Source: Arthrobacter sp. ISL-95
GTDB taxonomy: Bacteria; Actinomycetota; Actinomycetes; Actinomycetales; Micrococcaceae
Direction: 5' to 3'
Length of the DNA stretch: 64,000 nt
NCBI RefSeq assembly: GCF_018613695.1
Contig: NZ_JAGGPR010000016.1
Location: 165,868 to 229,867, forward strand
Shown here one piece after another: positions 1-8,489 of this stretch. Every line of letters starts with the position of its first letter. The stretch's first letter is position 1. A model generated the notes under the pieces. The model was not told where the DNA came from and did no database searches. It saw only the letters and a list, made by a program, of their open reading frames with translations. Both the position numbers and the translations under genes were made by a program.

Positions 1-313
1 GCATGGTGGCGACGCCGTCCTCGGTCTTCAGGCCAGGGAAGTCGTAGTCTTCAAACGCAACTCCCTTACCTCGGAGTTCCTGCACAGCGGCTTTGACGTC
101 ACTGACCATCCAACCCATCTGGGTGTTCTTCGCCGACCCGGCATTCGATGTCTGATAGATAAAGAATCCCGTTCCATCGCCGCACCTGTATTGCAGGTTG
201 TCGTCGGCGTCCGGATTTTCGGGTTCGAGTCCGAGTTTCTCGCTGTAATACGCGCGCGCCCGGGCGATGTCCTGTGCCGGTAGGACGGCACCAACCTGCT
301 GATCCTTGAGCAT
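1..313 (-). CDS. VOC (glyoxalase/bleomycin-resistance) family protein, C-terminus cut by window edge
   Basis: About 104 residues are visible, beginning MLKDQQVGAVLPAQDIARAR, and the gene runs off the left edge. The visible part has the beta-alpha-beta-beta layout of a VOC domain: an AxDIxRARxYYxEKLGL opening typical of the family, then GTGFFIYQT and a strand ending GWMVSDVKAAVQELRGKGV. The likely product is a small soluble metal-dependent or ligand-binding protein. Substrate cannot be read from sequence. The ATG at 313 is preceded by a purine-rich stretch (GGAAAGAGA) that could be a weak ribosome site. The family call is firm; the function is not. Confidence 0.75.
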   Translation of the reverse strand, partial: MLKDQQVGAVLPAQDIARARAYYSEKLGLEPENPDADDNLQYRCGDGTGFFIYQTSNAGSAKNTQMGWMVSDVKAAVQELRGKGVAFEDYDFPGLKTEDGVATM

Positions 314-430
314 TGTTTTCTCTTTCCGGCTCTCCCCCCGGAACGAACTTTACTCCCGGGAGAGTCCCCGCGTAATCCAAAAACGACACCATATTTCCTG
401 GCCCGGGCAAGGGTGAGTGCCGGGAAAGCT

Positions 431-436
431 TAGACT
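431..436 (+). promoter_or_regulatory. Candidate -10 hexamer (TAGACT), leaderless DinB-family gene
   Basis: TAGACT is followed by exactly 6 nt and then the ATG at 443, with no Shine-Dalgarno. This puts transcription start at or next to the start codon. The same arrangement recurs at many genes in this window. Confidence 0.5.
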
Positions 437-442
437 GGCCGC

Positions 443-961
443 ATGCCGATCATCCCTGATGAAAAAGACTGGACCTGGGTGCTCTCGGAGCCCTGCCCCG
501 AGTGCGGTTTCGACCCCGCCACGGTGACCCCTTCCACGGTGCCCGGCACCGTCCTGAACATGCTTCCCCGGTGGCGGGCCGTGCTGCGCAGGGAGGATGT
601 GGCCACGCGTCCCAATGACCACACGTGGTCCAACCTTGAGTACGCATGCCACGTCCGCGACGTCTTCAGCCTGTTCGATCAGCGCCTGAACCTGATGCTC
701 ACGGAGGATGACGCCCGGTTCGCCAACTGGGACCAGGACCAAGCGGCGATCGACGGCGAGTATGGTTCCGCTGATCCGAGAATGGTGGCCGACGAACTTG
801 AAGCGGAGGGTAAGGAAATTGCCGAGTCTTTTGCCCGGGTCACCGAAGATGATTGGCAGCGCACCGGGACGCGAAGCAACGGATCCTCATTCACCGTGCT
901 GACGTTCTCCCAGTACTTCCTCCACGATGTTGTTCACCATCTTCATGACGTGGACGGCTAG
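443..961 (+). CDS. DinB family protein
   Basis: A 172-residue soluble protein of the DinB/YfiT-like four-helix-bundle superfamily. Family members often bind a divalent metal through three histidines. A histidine in YACHVRDVF (about residue 70) and the cluster HDVVHHLHDV near the C-terminus fit that pattern. A Cys pair (EPCPEC, about residues 17-20) near the N-terminus is an extra feature of this actinobacterial subgroup. Some relatives are mycothiol-dependent enzymes, but nothing here fixes the reaction. The ATG at 443 is chosen because a TAGACT hexamer lies 6 nt upstream (leaderless model). The gene faces a convergent GNAT gene whose stop lies 4 nt away. Confidence 0.8.
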   Translation: MPIIPDEKDWTWVLSEPCPECGFDPATVTPSTVPGTVLNMLPRWRAVLRREDVATRPNDHTWSNLEYACHVRDVFSLFDQRLNLMLTEDDARFANWDQDQAAIDGEYGSADPRMVADELEAEGKEIAESFARVTEDDWQRTGTRSNGSSFTVLTFSQYFLHDVVHHLHDVDG

Positions 962-965
962 GAAC

Positions 966-1976
966 TCAGAGCATTTTTTCCCACGTCATGCTGCGGTTCA
1001 CTGGCGTGTAGCCCATGCCAAGGTAGAGTTCCAGCGCGCCGGTGGGGTTGGCTGAGTCCACGTCCAGTGACGCCACCTCCATTCCGGCTGAGGCGTAGCG
1101 CTGCATCGCGTCGGCAAGCAGGGCTTGGGCTATGCCGCGGCCTCGATAGGCACGCCGCACGCCAATAAGCTCCGTGTAACCTTCCTTGAAACCGCGGTCT
1201 GCGGCAGAGTCGGGATCGAAGCTGGTCAGTTGGTACGCGGCTACCTCTCCTGTGGAGGAATCGATGACCACCGCGCTGAGATCATGCCGGGCAGTAGGTT
1301 CCTCGATGGTGAAACGCCAGGATTCTTCATCCCGTGGCTCGCTCCCCCAATGATCCCTAAACGCATCGTTGTGGGCCTGGCGCACGGGTTCAAAGAGCGA
1401 AGGGTCCAGCGTCCTGAGCTCAAGTCCTGCAATCAGTGGCGCCCGTGGCAGTTCGTGGGAAAGGGGCCGGTGCATTTCGTTGAACCAGCGCACAGCACCG
1501 TAGCCATGGCCCATCAGAAGTGTCGCCTGGTGCTCGTGCTGCTCCTCCGTCTGGATCCGGAGACGGGGTGGCGCAGTGGTGTGACCTGCCGCCTCATCGT
1601 CGTGGAACCGGTTGCGTACTTGTCCTTCCTGCCACACCAGGATTGCGGAGCCGATCCCCCGTTGCTGCCATTCCGGGTCAACACACGCCATTCCGGTGGC
1701 TTTGTCTCCGTCCGGGTTTTTGGCGATGCGTCCGTAGGCCCGGGCCACGCCGTCGGAGTCCAAACCCAGGAGTGTGCTTGTCTCCGCCGGGTTCTTGGTG
1801 GACTCCAGGACATGAACCAGATCGCCGCGCTTTTCGTACCAGACAGGATGTTCGACGGCGGCTGTGCGGGCGATCAGGCCTGCCCAGTTATCGAGGTCCG
1901 CCATGGTGGCTGGTCGCCAGCTCAGACCGGTGGCAACGGCATCAGGCAGGGCTTGGCTTGCGGATTCGAAAGGCAT
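966..1976 (-). CDS. GNAT family N-acetyltransferase, two tandem GNAT domains
   Basis: A 336-residue protein with two GCN5-type acetyltransferase domains. The acetyl-CoA-binding motif A is visible in both: QQRGIGSAIL at about residues 103-112 and YRGRGIAQALLADAM at about residues 277-291. The C-terminal domain ends with the usual N-x-x-A-xx-LY-xx-MGY pattern (NPTGALELYLGMGY). Two-domain GNAT proteins include mycothiol synthase (MshD), but similarity here is only at the fold level, so I do not assign mshD. The start codon is 6 nt downstream of TAGCCT (minus strand), again suggesting a leaderless mRNA. It follows the cydDC stop by 9 nt, so it may also be read through from the cyd operon. Confidence 0.8.
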   Translation of the reverse strand: MPFESASQALPDAVATGLSWRPATMADLDNWAGLIARTAAVEHPVWYEKRGDLVHVLESTKNPAETSTLLGLDSDGVARAYGRIAKNPDGDKATGMACVDPEWQQRGIGSAILVWQEGQVRNRFHDDEAAGHTTAPPRLRIQTEEQHEHQATLLMGHGYGAVRWFNEMHRPLSHELPRAPLIAGLELRTLDPSLFEPVRQAHNDAFRDHWGSEPRDEESWRFTIEEPTARHDLSAVVIDSSTGEVAAYQLTSFDPDSAADRGFKEGYTELIGVRRAYRGRGIAQALLADAMQRYASAGMEVASLDVDSANPTGALELYLGMGYTPVNRSMTWEKML

Positions 1977-1982
1977 GCCAAC

Positions 1983-1988
1983 AGGCTA
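1983..1988 (-). promoter_or_regulatory. Candidate -10 hexamer (TAGCCT) for the GNAT gene
   Basis: On the minus strand TAGCCT is followed by 6 nt and the ATG at 1976. It overlaps the last codon of cydDC. The hexamer is a weak -10 and is supported mainly by the spacing it shares with other genes in the window. Confidence 0.35.
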
Positions 1989-4900
1989 CTGAGGAGTAGG
2001 CCTTCCTGCCAGTTCCGGCGCGCCCTGCACCTTTCCCGCGGAAGCACGCTTCAAGGAAGCCTGCTCTTCGGAAACGTGCGTGGCGGGCAACTCCAACCTC
2101 GCGTCTGAGGGGTCAATGTCGTCCGGATTATGGGTGACCAGCACAACGGTCACGGCCTTGAGTCCGTTGCGCAGGATGGCCATCATTTCCCGGGCCGAGC
2201 CGGCATCCAAATGCGCTGTTGGTTCGTCGAGCAACAACACGGACGCTCCGGTCAGGAGCGTTCTGGCCATCGCCAGGCGCTGGCGTTCACCTCCACTGAG
2301 GAAAGAACCGCCGGGCCCGATCCTGGCGTCGAGCTTGTCCGGCAATGCTTCCACCACTGCATCAAGCCCGACGTCGGCCAGGGCCTTGTGCATCTCTGCC
2401 TCGCTGGGCTTGGAGGCAGCCGGCCGGCTCAGCAGGAGATTGCCCCGGATGGTGGAGTCGAACAGGTGCGCCTCCTGGGGGCACCACGCCGCCGTGCCGG
2501 AGATCTGCACAGTTCCTTCCGCCAACGGCAGGAATCCCAGCAGCACGGAGAGGAGCGTGGACTTCCCTGCGCCGGAGGGGCCGGTCACGGCGAGCCAACG
2601 GCCCGGCACGGCAACCGCGTTCACGCCGGAGAAGACCTTCGGGCCACCCGGCCACGCCGCTGAAGCGTCCCTCAATTCCAGTCCTGCCTGACCGGGACGA
2701 TCCGGCAATTGCCGCCTGCCGGCGTCGTGGTCTATTGAGACGTTCTCTCCTGAGACGTTCCCTTGTGACGGGTTCGTCGAGTCGGGGGTGTGCAACGAGC
2801 CGGGGGTGTCCAACGCGCCGGATGCGGCCGCGCGGCCCAGGACGGCTGCGAGCGCCGGGGCCTGGCGGACGGCGGACACGGTTCCCCCGAAGGGTTCAAC
2901 CAGGGCGAGTTGCATCAGGACTATGACGGCTGCGAGTTCCGGGGCAACAGTGCCATTGAGCACGGTGGGGGCGCTGAGGGCGCCCGCCCACAGCGCTGTC
3001 AACGAGCACGCCAGGACAATCATGGCTTGGCCGAGCCCTTCGGCCCATGCCGAGCGCTGCGCGGAGTGGGTGGCGCTGCGGTCCTGGGCGCGCAGTGCGG
3101 CGAGGACCGGCTCCCCCACCCCGTTGGCGCTGAGTTCCTCACGGGCGTCAAGGGCTGCGGCCACTCCCCTCAACACCATTGAGCGCATCTGTTGCTCGGC
3201 AATGGCAGCTTTCCTGTCGGCCAGGACAGCCAGGGTTGGTGCAACGAGCAGTCCCACCACGGTGGACGCCACTACAGCAGGCAGCGCCTCGGGCAGAACG
3301 ACGGTTGTGGCGAGGATGGCCGCGACTCCAACTCCCACGGCAGTCATGGGCGGGAGGACAACCCTGGGCAGGAGATCGCGGAGGGTGTCAACGTCGTCCA
3401 CGATGGACCCCAAGACGTTGCCGCCTTGGAGGAGGCGCCGGAGGGAAAGTGCCCTGCGGCTTAGTGAGGCCCAGAGCGCACCGCGGAGGCGGGTCATGGC
3501 TGCGAAGACGGCATCATGGGTCAGAAGCCGTTCGCAGTAGCGCAGCACGGCCCTTCCGATGCCGAAGAACCTTACTCCGACGATCGCGCCGAGCAGGTAG
3601 AGAATGGGGGGCTGTTCGCTGGCCCTGATGATGAGCCATCCGGACAGGCCTGATAACGCGACTGCGAAGAGGGCGTCCAGGACGGCCACTACACCTGCGG
3701 CGGCGAACTTCCAGCGCACGGGTTTCAGTGCCCGCAGGAGCCGTCGCAGGCTGCCTGTGGTGGGAGCGGAGAGCAAGTCACTGTGTAGGGTGGCGTCCTT
3801 CGGCGGGACTGTAGCGGCCCCTGATGATGTGGCGCTCCAGTCCGGAGTGGTCGCTCCGGACACTGCAGGCGCCGGGTGCCGACGCTGGTTCCCTATGGGT
3901 ACCAGGTGGTCGGCGAGCGCCCGGGTGGCGGCGTCGTGGGCCACCAGGATCACGGTGACGTTGCCACGAAGCGACTCTATGGCGCGGCGGACCACGCTTG
4001 CCGAGTATTGGTCAAGATGGGCGGTGGGTTCGTCGAGCAGCAGGACGGTAGCGCCGGCTTCCACACGGGCCAGGCCACGGGCGAGGGCAACCCTCCGCAA
4101 TTCTCCGGGGCTCAGTTCTGCTGGGTTCCCGGCTGCCAGGTGTTCCGCGGAGGCCTTCCTGAGGACACGGGTGACTGCCTCGGCTGTGTTCCCGGTGTAT
4201 CCGTGCAGATAGAGCATAATTTCTTGCTGCACAGTTTCGGTGGCCATGACCGGGTGTTGGGGAACCCACGCGATTGAATCCGGGGCGGCACCGGTGATGG
4301 TTCCTGTGACCGAGGCTCCCGGTCCTTGCCCGATCAGCCCGGCAAGGACTCTCAGCACGGTGCTCTTCCCGGCGCCGCTGTCGCCGTCGAGGGCCGTGAC
4401 GTGCCCCGGCTCAGCTCTAAAGCTGAGGGGCCCGACGGCGGGCGCGGACCTTCCGTGGTAGGTCACCGACAACCCGCTCACCACCACCCCCGTGGACTTG
4501 GATACGGCAGTTCCGGATGGACCGCCCCCTTGCAATCGCTGGTGCGAGGGGGCATCCAGTACGGCGTTGGTGGTTTCGAGTGCCGCGCGACCGTCATCAC
4601 TGGCGTGGTGGGCAGTGCCGAGCTCCCGGAGGGGAAGGTAGCAATCCGGAGCCAGGATCAATGCCAGGAGTCCGGCTTCAAGTGCCATGTCGCCATGCAC
4701 CAACCGGACACCGATGAACACCGCCACCACGGCCACGGAGATGGTTGCGATGAGTTCCAGGGCAAGTGCGGAAAGGAACGCAGTGCGGAGGGTTTCCATG
4801 GTCCGGGTACGGTATTGCTCGGAAATGTCTTCCAGGGCTGCGCGTTGCTCGGTGGCACGTCCAAGGCCCACCAGGACGGGAAGCCCTTTTGCGAGCTCCA

Positions 4901-5483
4901 GGATGTGGCCGGACAGTTTCCGGAGCGTGCTTTGCGCCTCCCGGACGGTGTCTTCGGTGTGCCTGCCGATCAGGACCATGAACAGCGGCACCAAAGGAAC
5001 GGTCAAGACGATCACCACGGCACTGACCCAATCGGCAAAGAGGATCCGTGCCCCGATCAGCAGCGGGACCGTTGCGCAGTTCACGATTGCCGGCAGGTAT
5101 TGGGTGTAGTAGTCGTCCAGCGCGTCCAGGCCCCGCGTGGCAAGGATCGCCAGGCCGCCGTCGTTCATTCCCGCTACCGGTGACGATCCGGCGTCGGACA
5201 ATGAGCGCCGCAGCAGCCGCGCCCGCAATTCTTCCTTGACGCCCAGGGCAGCCCGCCTTGAGGCAATGCCTTGGGCGTATACGGTCAGCGACCTCAGAAC
5301 TGCTCCGGCCGCACCCCAGACAAGCCCGCTGTTCCAGTCCCCTGATCCGGAGGCGAGCCCTGCCAGCATCCCTGCTACGGCTTGCGCCATGAGTACTAGG
5401 GACAGGGCCTTGAGGGCGGACATGAGGCCGATGGCGTAGAGCGCCGATCGCGTTGCCGGGCCGGAAGGGAACACGGGTTTCAT
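1986..5483 (-). CDS. cydDC: Fused CydDC-type ABC transporter (thiol/glutathione-type exporter for cytochrome bd assembly)
   Basis: A 1165-residue single chain joining the CydD and CydC half-transporters, each a membrane domain followed by an ATPase. The first nucleotide-binding domain has Walker A GDSGAGKST (about residue 365), signature LSPGELRR and Walker B VLLLDEPTAHLD (about 478). The second has GPSGAGKST (about 968), LSGGERQR and the same Walker B (about 1083). Both ATPase sites therefore look complete. CydDC exports low-molecular-weight thiols and is needed for haem insertion into cytochrome bd. A fused cydDC is common in actinobacteria, whereas E. coli has two genes. It starts 7 nt after the cydB stop, so cydA-cydB-cydDC form one leftward operon. 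Confidence 0.93.
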   Translation of the reverse strand: MKPVFPSGPATRSALYAIGLMSALKALSLVLMAQAVAGMLAGLASGSGDWNSGLVWGAAGAVLRSLTVYAQGIASRRAALGVKEELRARLLRRSLSDAGSSPVAGMNDGGLAILATRGLDALDDYYTQYLPAIVNCATVPLLIGARILFADWVSAVVIVLTVPLVPLFMVLIGRHTEDTVREAQSTLRKLSGHILELAKGLPVLVGLGRATEQRAALEDISEQYRTRTMETLRTAFLSALALELIATISVAVVAVFIGVRLVHGDMALEAGLLALILAPDCYLPLRELGTAHHASDDGRAALETTNAVLDAPSHQRLQGGGPSGTAVSKSTGVVVSGLSVTYHGRSAPAVGPLSFRAEPGHVTALDGDSGAGKSTVLRVLAGLIGQGPGASVTGTITGAAPDSIAWVPQHPVMATETVQQEIMLYLHGYTGNTAEAVTRVLRKASAEHLAAGNPAELSPGELRRVALARGLARVEAGATVLLLDEPTAHLDQYSASVVRRAIESLRGNVTVILVAHDAATRALADHLVPIGNQRRHPAPAVSGATTPDWSATSSGAATVPPKDATLHSDLLSAPTTGSLRRLLRALKPVRWKFAAAGVVAVLDALFAVALSGLSGWLIIRASEQPPILYLLGAIVGVRFFGIGRAVLRYCERLLTHDAVFAAMTRLRGALWASLSRRALSLRRLLQGGNVLGSIVDDVDTLRDLLPRVVLPPMTAVGVGVAAILATTVVLPEALPAVVASTVVGLLVAPTLAVLADRKAAIAEQQMRSMVLRGVAAALDAREELSANGVGEPVLAALRAQDRSATHSAQRSAWAEGLGQAMIVLACSLTALWAGALSAPTVLNGTVAPELAAVIVLMQLALVEPFGGTVSAVRQAPALAAVLGRAAASGALDTPGSLHTPDSTNPSQGNVSGENVSIDHDAGRRQLPDRPGQAGLELRDASAAWPGGPKVFSGVNAVAVPGRWLAVTGPSGAGKSTLLSVLLGFLPLAEGTVQISGTAAWCPQEAHLFDSTIRGNLLLSRPAASKPSEAEMHKALADVGLDAVVEALPDKLDARIGPGGSFLSGGERQRLAMARTLLTGASVLLLDEPTAHLDAGSAREMMAILRNGLKAVTVVLVTHNPDDIDPSDARLELPATHVSEEQASLKRASAGKVQGAPELAGRPTPQ

Positions 5484-5490
5484 GGGGCGA

Positions 5491-6579
5491 CTAATCTCCG
5501 GGTCGGGTGGACGTGGCCGGGGTGTTGTCCTTGGGAATCATCACCTTGGCGGCAATTGCGGGCAGGAATCCGTGGGCTTCGGGGATGTGGGCCGCGCTGA
5601 CACGCCGCCGGAACACCCAGTAGGTCCATGACTGGTAGGCAATCACGAGTGGCAGTCCAACTGCTGCGACGATGCTCATGAGGCCCAGCGTGTAGTCCGA
5701 GGACGAGGCGTTCGAGATGGTCAGGTTGAAGGCGGGGTCAATCGTGGAGGGAATGACCACGGGGAACGCGGCCCCGAAGATCGACGCTGTGGCGCAGACA
5801 ATGAAGGCTCCGAGGGCACTGAAGGCGCGCCCTTCGGATCCCACGCGTGCCAGCCGCCAAGCCAGGACGACGGCTGCCACTGCCGCCGCCACCAAAGCCC
5901 AGGTCCACGGCTTGCCGCTCAAGAACTGGACAGATACCATCCACCCGAACATCGGCAACACCGCAAACGGCACGAGTCGCACAAACCAGCGGCGGGCCCG
6001 GTGCCGCACGTCGCCGTCGGTCTTCAGTGCAAGGAACGCCAGGGCGTGCACCAGCGCGAACGCCACCACACCGAAACCGCCCAGGAGTGCGTAACCGCTG
6101 AACCAGGACATGGGGCCGCCTACACGGTCGCCGTTCTCGTTCAAGGGCAGTCCCGTGGTGGTCAAGGCCAGAGCTGCGCCGATGCCGAACGCGGCTACGA
6201 AGGACCCGACGGCGATCGCCCAGTCCCAGCGGTTGCGCCAGCGTTCGGAATCCACCTTGCCGCGGTATTCGAAGGCGACCGCCCGGAAGATCAGAGCGGC
6301 CAGGACAGCCAGGAGCGGGAGGTACAGGGTGGAGAACAGCGAGGCGTACCAGAGGGGAAAGGCAGCGAAGGTGGCACCGGCTGCAGTGAGCAGCCACACT
6401 TCATTGCCGTCCCATACCGGGCCGATGGTGTTCAGCAGCACACGGCGGTCAGTGTTGTTGCGGGCGAACAGCTTCATGAGCATGCCCACACCGAGGTCAA
6501 ATCCCTCCAGGAAGAGATAACCGGTCCACAACACCGCGATGGCCACGAACCAGATGGTTGGCAACAGTTCCATTGTCAT
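5491..6579 (-). CDS. cydB: Cytochrome bd ubiquinol/menaquinol oxidase subunit II
   Basis: A 362-residue polytopic membrane protein with the CydB N-terminal signature (WFVAIAVLWTGYLFLEGFDLGVGML) and the conserved N-R-R-V-LLNTIGPVWDGNEVWL block at about residues 42-62. With CydA it forms the bd-type terminal oxidase, which oxidises quinol and reduces O2 at high affinity without pumping protons. The ATG at 6579 has AAAGGG just upstream; a second ATG lies two codons in. The gene is 32 nt downstream of cydA and next to cydDC. Confidence 0.95.
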   Translation of the reverse strand: MTMELLPTIWFVAIAVLWTGYLFLEGFDLGVGMLMKLFARNNTDRRVLLNTIGPVWDGNEVWLLTAAGATFAAFPLWYASLFSTLYLPLLAVLAALIFRAVAFEYRGKVDSERWRNRWDWAIAVGSFVAAFGIGAALALTTTGLPLNENGDRVGGPMSWFSGYALLGGFGVVAFALVHALAFLALKTDGDVRHRARRWFVRLVPFAVLPMFGWMVSVQFLSGKPWTWALVAAAVAAVVLAWRLARVGSEGRAFSALGAFIVCATASIFGAAFPVVIPSTIDPAFNLTISNASSSDYTLGLMSIVAAVGLPLVIAYQSWTYWVFRRRVSAAHIPEAHGFLPAIAAKVMIPKDNTPATSTRPGD

Positions 6580-6593
6580 TACCCTTTGGCGTT

Positions 6594-6624
6594 TAGTAGG
6601 CGAATTGGCTTCTAGTAGGCGAAT
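6594..6624 (-). repeat. 12-bp direct repeat spanning the cydA stop codon
   Basis: TAGTAGGCGAAT occurs at 6594-6605 and again at 6613-6624. The second copy contains the last codons and stop of cydA. The first lies in the cydA-cydB gap. It looks like a micro-duplication of the gene end. Confidence 0.7.
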
Positions 6625-8210
6625 GCCAGGACGTCGTCGCCGGACTTGCCCGGACCTGCGCCGTCGTCGTTCTTGTCGTGGTGGTCTGCCGAATCCTGGG
6701 CGTGCGCCAACTCAGGCATCGCCGAGGCCACACCACCACGGATGTACTTGACCAAGAGCTTCACTTCCACCACCAGCAGCGCGGCATAGATGGCGGTAAG
6801 AACCACCAGCGAGGTCATGAGCTCACCTGCGCTGACGCCCGGTGACACCGCAGCGGCGGTAAACATGAACACCTGGTCGATTCCGTTCATGTCCGGGTTG
6901 GGGGCAACCACGAACGGCTGCCTGCCCATTTCGGTGAAGATCCAGCCGGCCGCGTTGGCACCGAACGGTGCAAGGATCCCTAAGACGGCCAGACGCATGA
7001 GCCATTTGGACTCGGGGACTATGCCCTTGCGCGTCACCCAGAGCGCGAGCAGGGCGGCGAAGGCGGCGATACCGCCGAAGCCGATCATCATGCGGAAGCC
7101 CCAGTAAGTGACTTCCATAACGGGAACGTACTGGATTTCCTGCCCGGCGCGTTCGCCGTACAGCGGGTTGTCCGGCAGGTGGGTGCCGTACTTTTCCTTG
7201 TACTCACCCAGCAGGCTGTTCACACCCTTGACCTCGGTGGTGAAATCACCCTTGGCCAGGAAGGAGAGGATGCCTGGTACTTCAATGACCGCCACGATGT
7301 CATCGCAGTTTGTGGCACCGAGGTTGCCCACGCTCAGGACCGAGAAGCCCGTGCCGTCGTGGCAGGCAGCTTCAGCGGCTGCCATCTTCATGGGCTGCTG
7401 CTCGAACATGAGCTTGCCCTGCAGGTCACCCGTAATGGCAGTTCCTGCGAAGGAGATCATGGCAACTACTGCACCGATGCGCAGGGACGTCATCCACACG
7501 GTGTAATCGGTCTTGTCGCGACCCGGGATTACGGCCTCGCCAGGGACCAGCTTGCCGTCGTTGCCCACAACGTCAATGCCATCGTGGCGTCGACGCCAGA
7601 GGTGGTACCAGGCGATGCCCAGGAGGAAAGCTCCCGCTACAGCGAGTGCGCCAAACAACGTGTGGGGTACCGCAACCAGCGCCGTGTTGTTGGTGAACAC
7701 AGCCCAGGCATCGGTCATCACGGGCCGGCCATCCACCATCTCAACGCCAACAGGGTGCTGCATCCAGGAGTTCGCCACAATGATGAAGTATGCGGAGAAA
7801 ACTGAACCGATCACGGCGATCCACAAGCAGGCCAAGTGAACGCCACGCTTGAGCTGCTTCCAACCAAAGATCCACAAACCCAGGAAGGTGGATTCGACGA
7901 AGAAGGCCAACAAGGCTTCGAGGGCCAGCGGCGCACCGAAGACATCTCCGACGAAGCGACTGTACTCGCTCCATGCCATGCCGAACTGGAATTCCTGGAC
8001 GATGCCGGTAGCTACACCCATGATGAAGTTGATGAGGAAGAGCTTTCCCCAGAACTTGGTCATCCGCAGGTATTCGGGCTTGCCGGTGCGGTACCAAATG
8101 GTTTGGATGATGGCCACCACAAGGCCGAGGCCGATGGTGAGCGGCACCATCATGAAGTGGTAGACGGTGGTGATGCCGAATTGCCAGCGTGCGATTTCCA
8201 AGGCGTCCAT
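6612..8210 (-). CDS. cydA: Cytochrome bd ubiquinol/menaquinol oxidase subunit I
   Basis: A 532-residue multi-helix protein that carries haems b558, b595 and d and the quinol site. Visible landmarks are VYHFMMVPLTIGLG near the N-terminus (axial His), LLAFFVESTFLGLWIFGW (the Glu-rich proton/haem helix), AVPHTLFGALAVAG (second His) and GWIFTEMGRQPFVV at about residue 420. The last motif is normally GRQPW in E. coli-type CydA, and here Phe replaces Trp. AAAGGA lies at the correct distance from the ATG at 8210. Two perfect 17-bp inverted repeats lie 42-83 nt upstream of the start, so expression is probably repressed by the adjacent BlaI-type regulator. Confidence 0.95.
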   Translation of the reverse strand: MDALEIARWQFGITTVYHFMMVPLTIGLGLVVAIIQTIWYRTGKPEYLRMTKFWGKLFLINFIMGVATGIVQEFQFGMAWSEYSRFVGDVFGAPLALEALLAFFVESTFLGLWIFGWKQLKRGVHLACLWIAVIGSVFSAYFIIVANSWMQHPVGVEMVDGRPVMTDAWAVFTNNTALVAVPHTLFGALAVAGAFLLGIAWYHLWRRRHDGIDVVGNDGKLVPGEAVIPGRDKTDYTVWMTSLRIGAVVAMISFAGTAITGDLQGKLMFEQQPMKMAAAEAACHDGTGFSVLSVGNLGATNCDDIVAVIEVPGILSFLAKGDFTTEVKGVNSLLGEYKEKYGTHLPDNPLYGERAGQEIQYVPVMEVTYWGFRMMIGFGGIAAFAALLALWVTRKGIVPESKWLMRLAVLGILAPFGANAAGWIFTEMGRQPFVVAPNPDMNGIDQVFMFTAAAVSPGVSAGELMTSLVVLTAIYAALLVVEVKLLVKYIRGGVASAMPELAHAQDSADHHDKNDDGAGPGKSGDDVLAFAY

Positions 8211-8251
8211 GGCTGTCCTTTGTGCGGTGGACCGAAGTACGATGACCCTAC

Positions 8252-8268
8252 TTCTACGTCACGTAGAA
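8252..8268. promoter_or_regulatory. BlaI-like operator 1 (upstream of cydA)
   Basis: TTCTACGTCACGTAGAA is a perfect inverted repeat of 8-bp arms around one central base, 41 nt before cydA. It has the TAC-N-GTA style of BlaI/MecI/CopY operators, and a BlaI-family gene starts 220 nt away on the other strand. Confidence 0.75.
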
Positions 8269-8276
8269 AACTTCTC

Positions 8277-8293
8277 TTCTACACAGTGTAGAA
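8277..8293. promoter_or_regulatory. BlaI-like operator 2 (upstream of cydA)
   Basis: TTCTACACAGTGTAGAA is a perfect inverted repeat with the same outer arms (TTCTAC/GTAGAA) as operator 1. Its centre is 25 bp from that of operator 1, so two repressor dimers could sit side by side. Confidence 0.75.
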
Positions 8294-8375
8294 CAAATGG
8301 AGACCGCCGAGCCCCATTCTTCAAGTGGCGTGACGCACGCGCAAGGGTCTTCCGTCGCGAGCGGCGCGCCGATAG

Positions 8376-8392
8376 TTCTACCTCACGTAGAA
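8376..8392. promoter_or_regulatory. BlaI-like operator 3 (upstream of blaI)
   Basis: TTCTACCTCACGTAGAA keeps both outer arms with one mismatched pair inside. Its right arm overlaps TAGAAT (8388-8393), a plausible -10 for blaI, so a bound repressor would block its own promoter. Confidence 0.7.
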
Positions 8393-8489
8393 TGAAGGAC
8401 TGAAAAGCGGTAGATTTATTACGGAATGTTGGATCATCGCTTCCGACTGCAGCACTCTGCATCGGGAAGCGGAAGGTAGGGACGTATAG

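Noticed and set aside
966..1976. Assignment of the double-GNAT protein as mycothiol synthase (mshD)
   Set aside because: Domain layout agrees but I could not see MshD-specific residues; the general GNAT call is safer.
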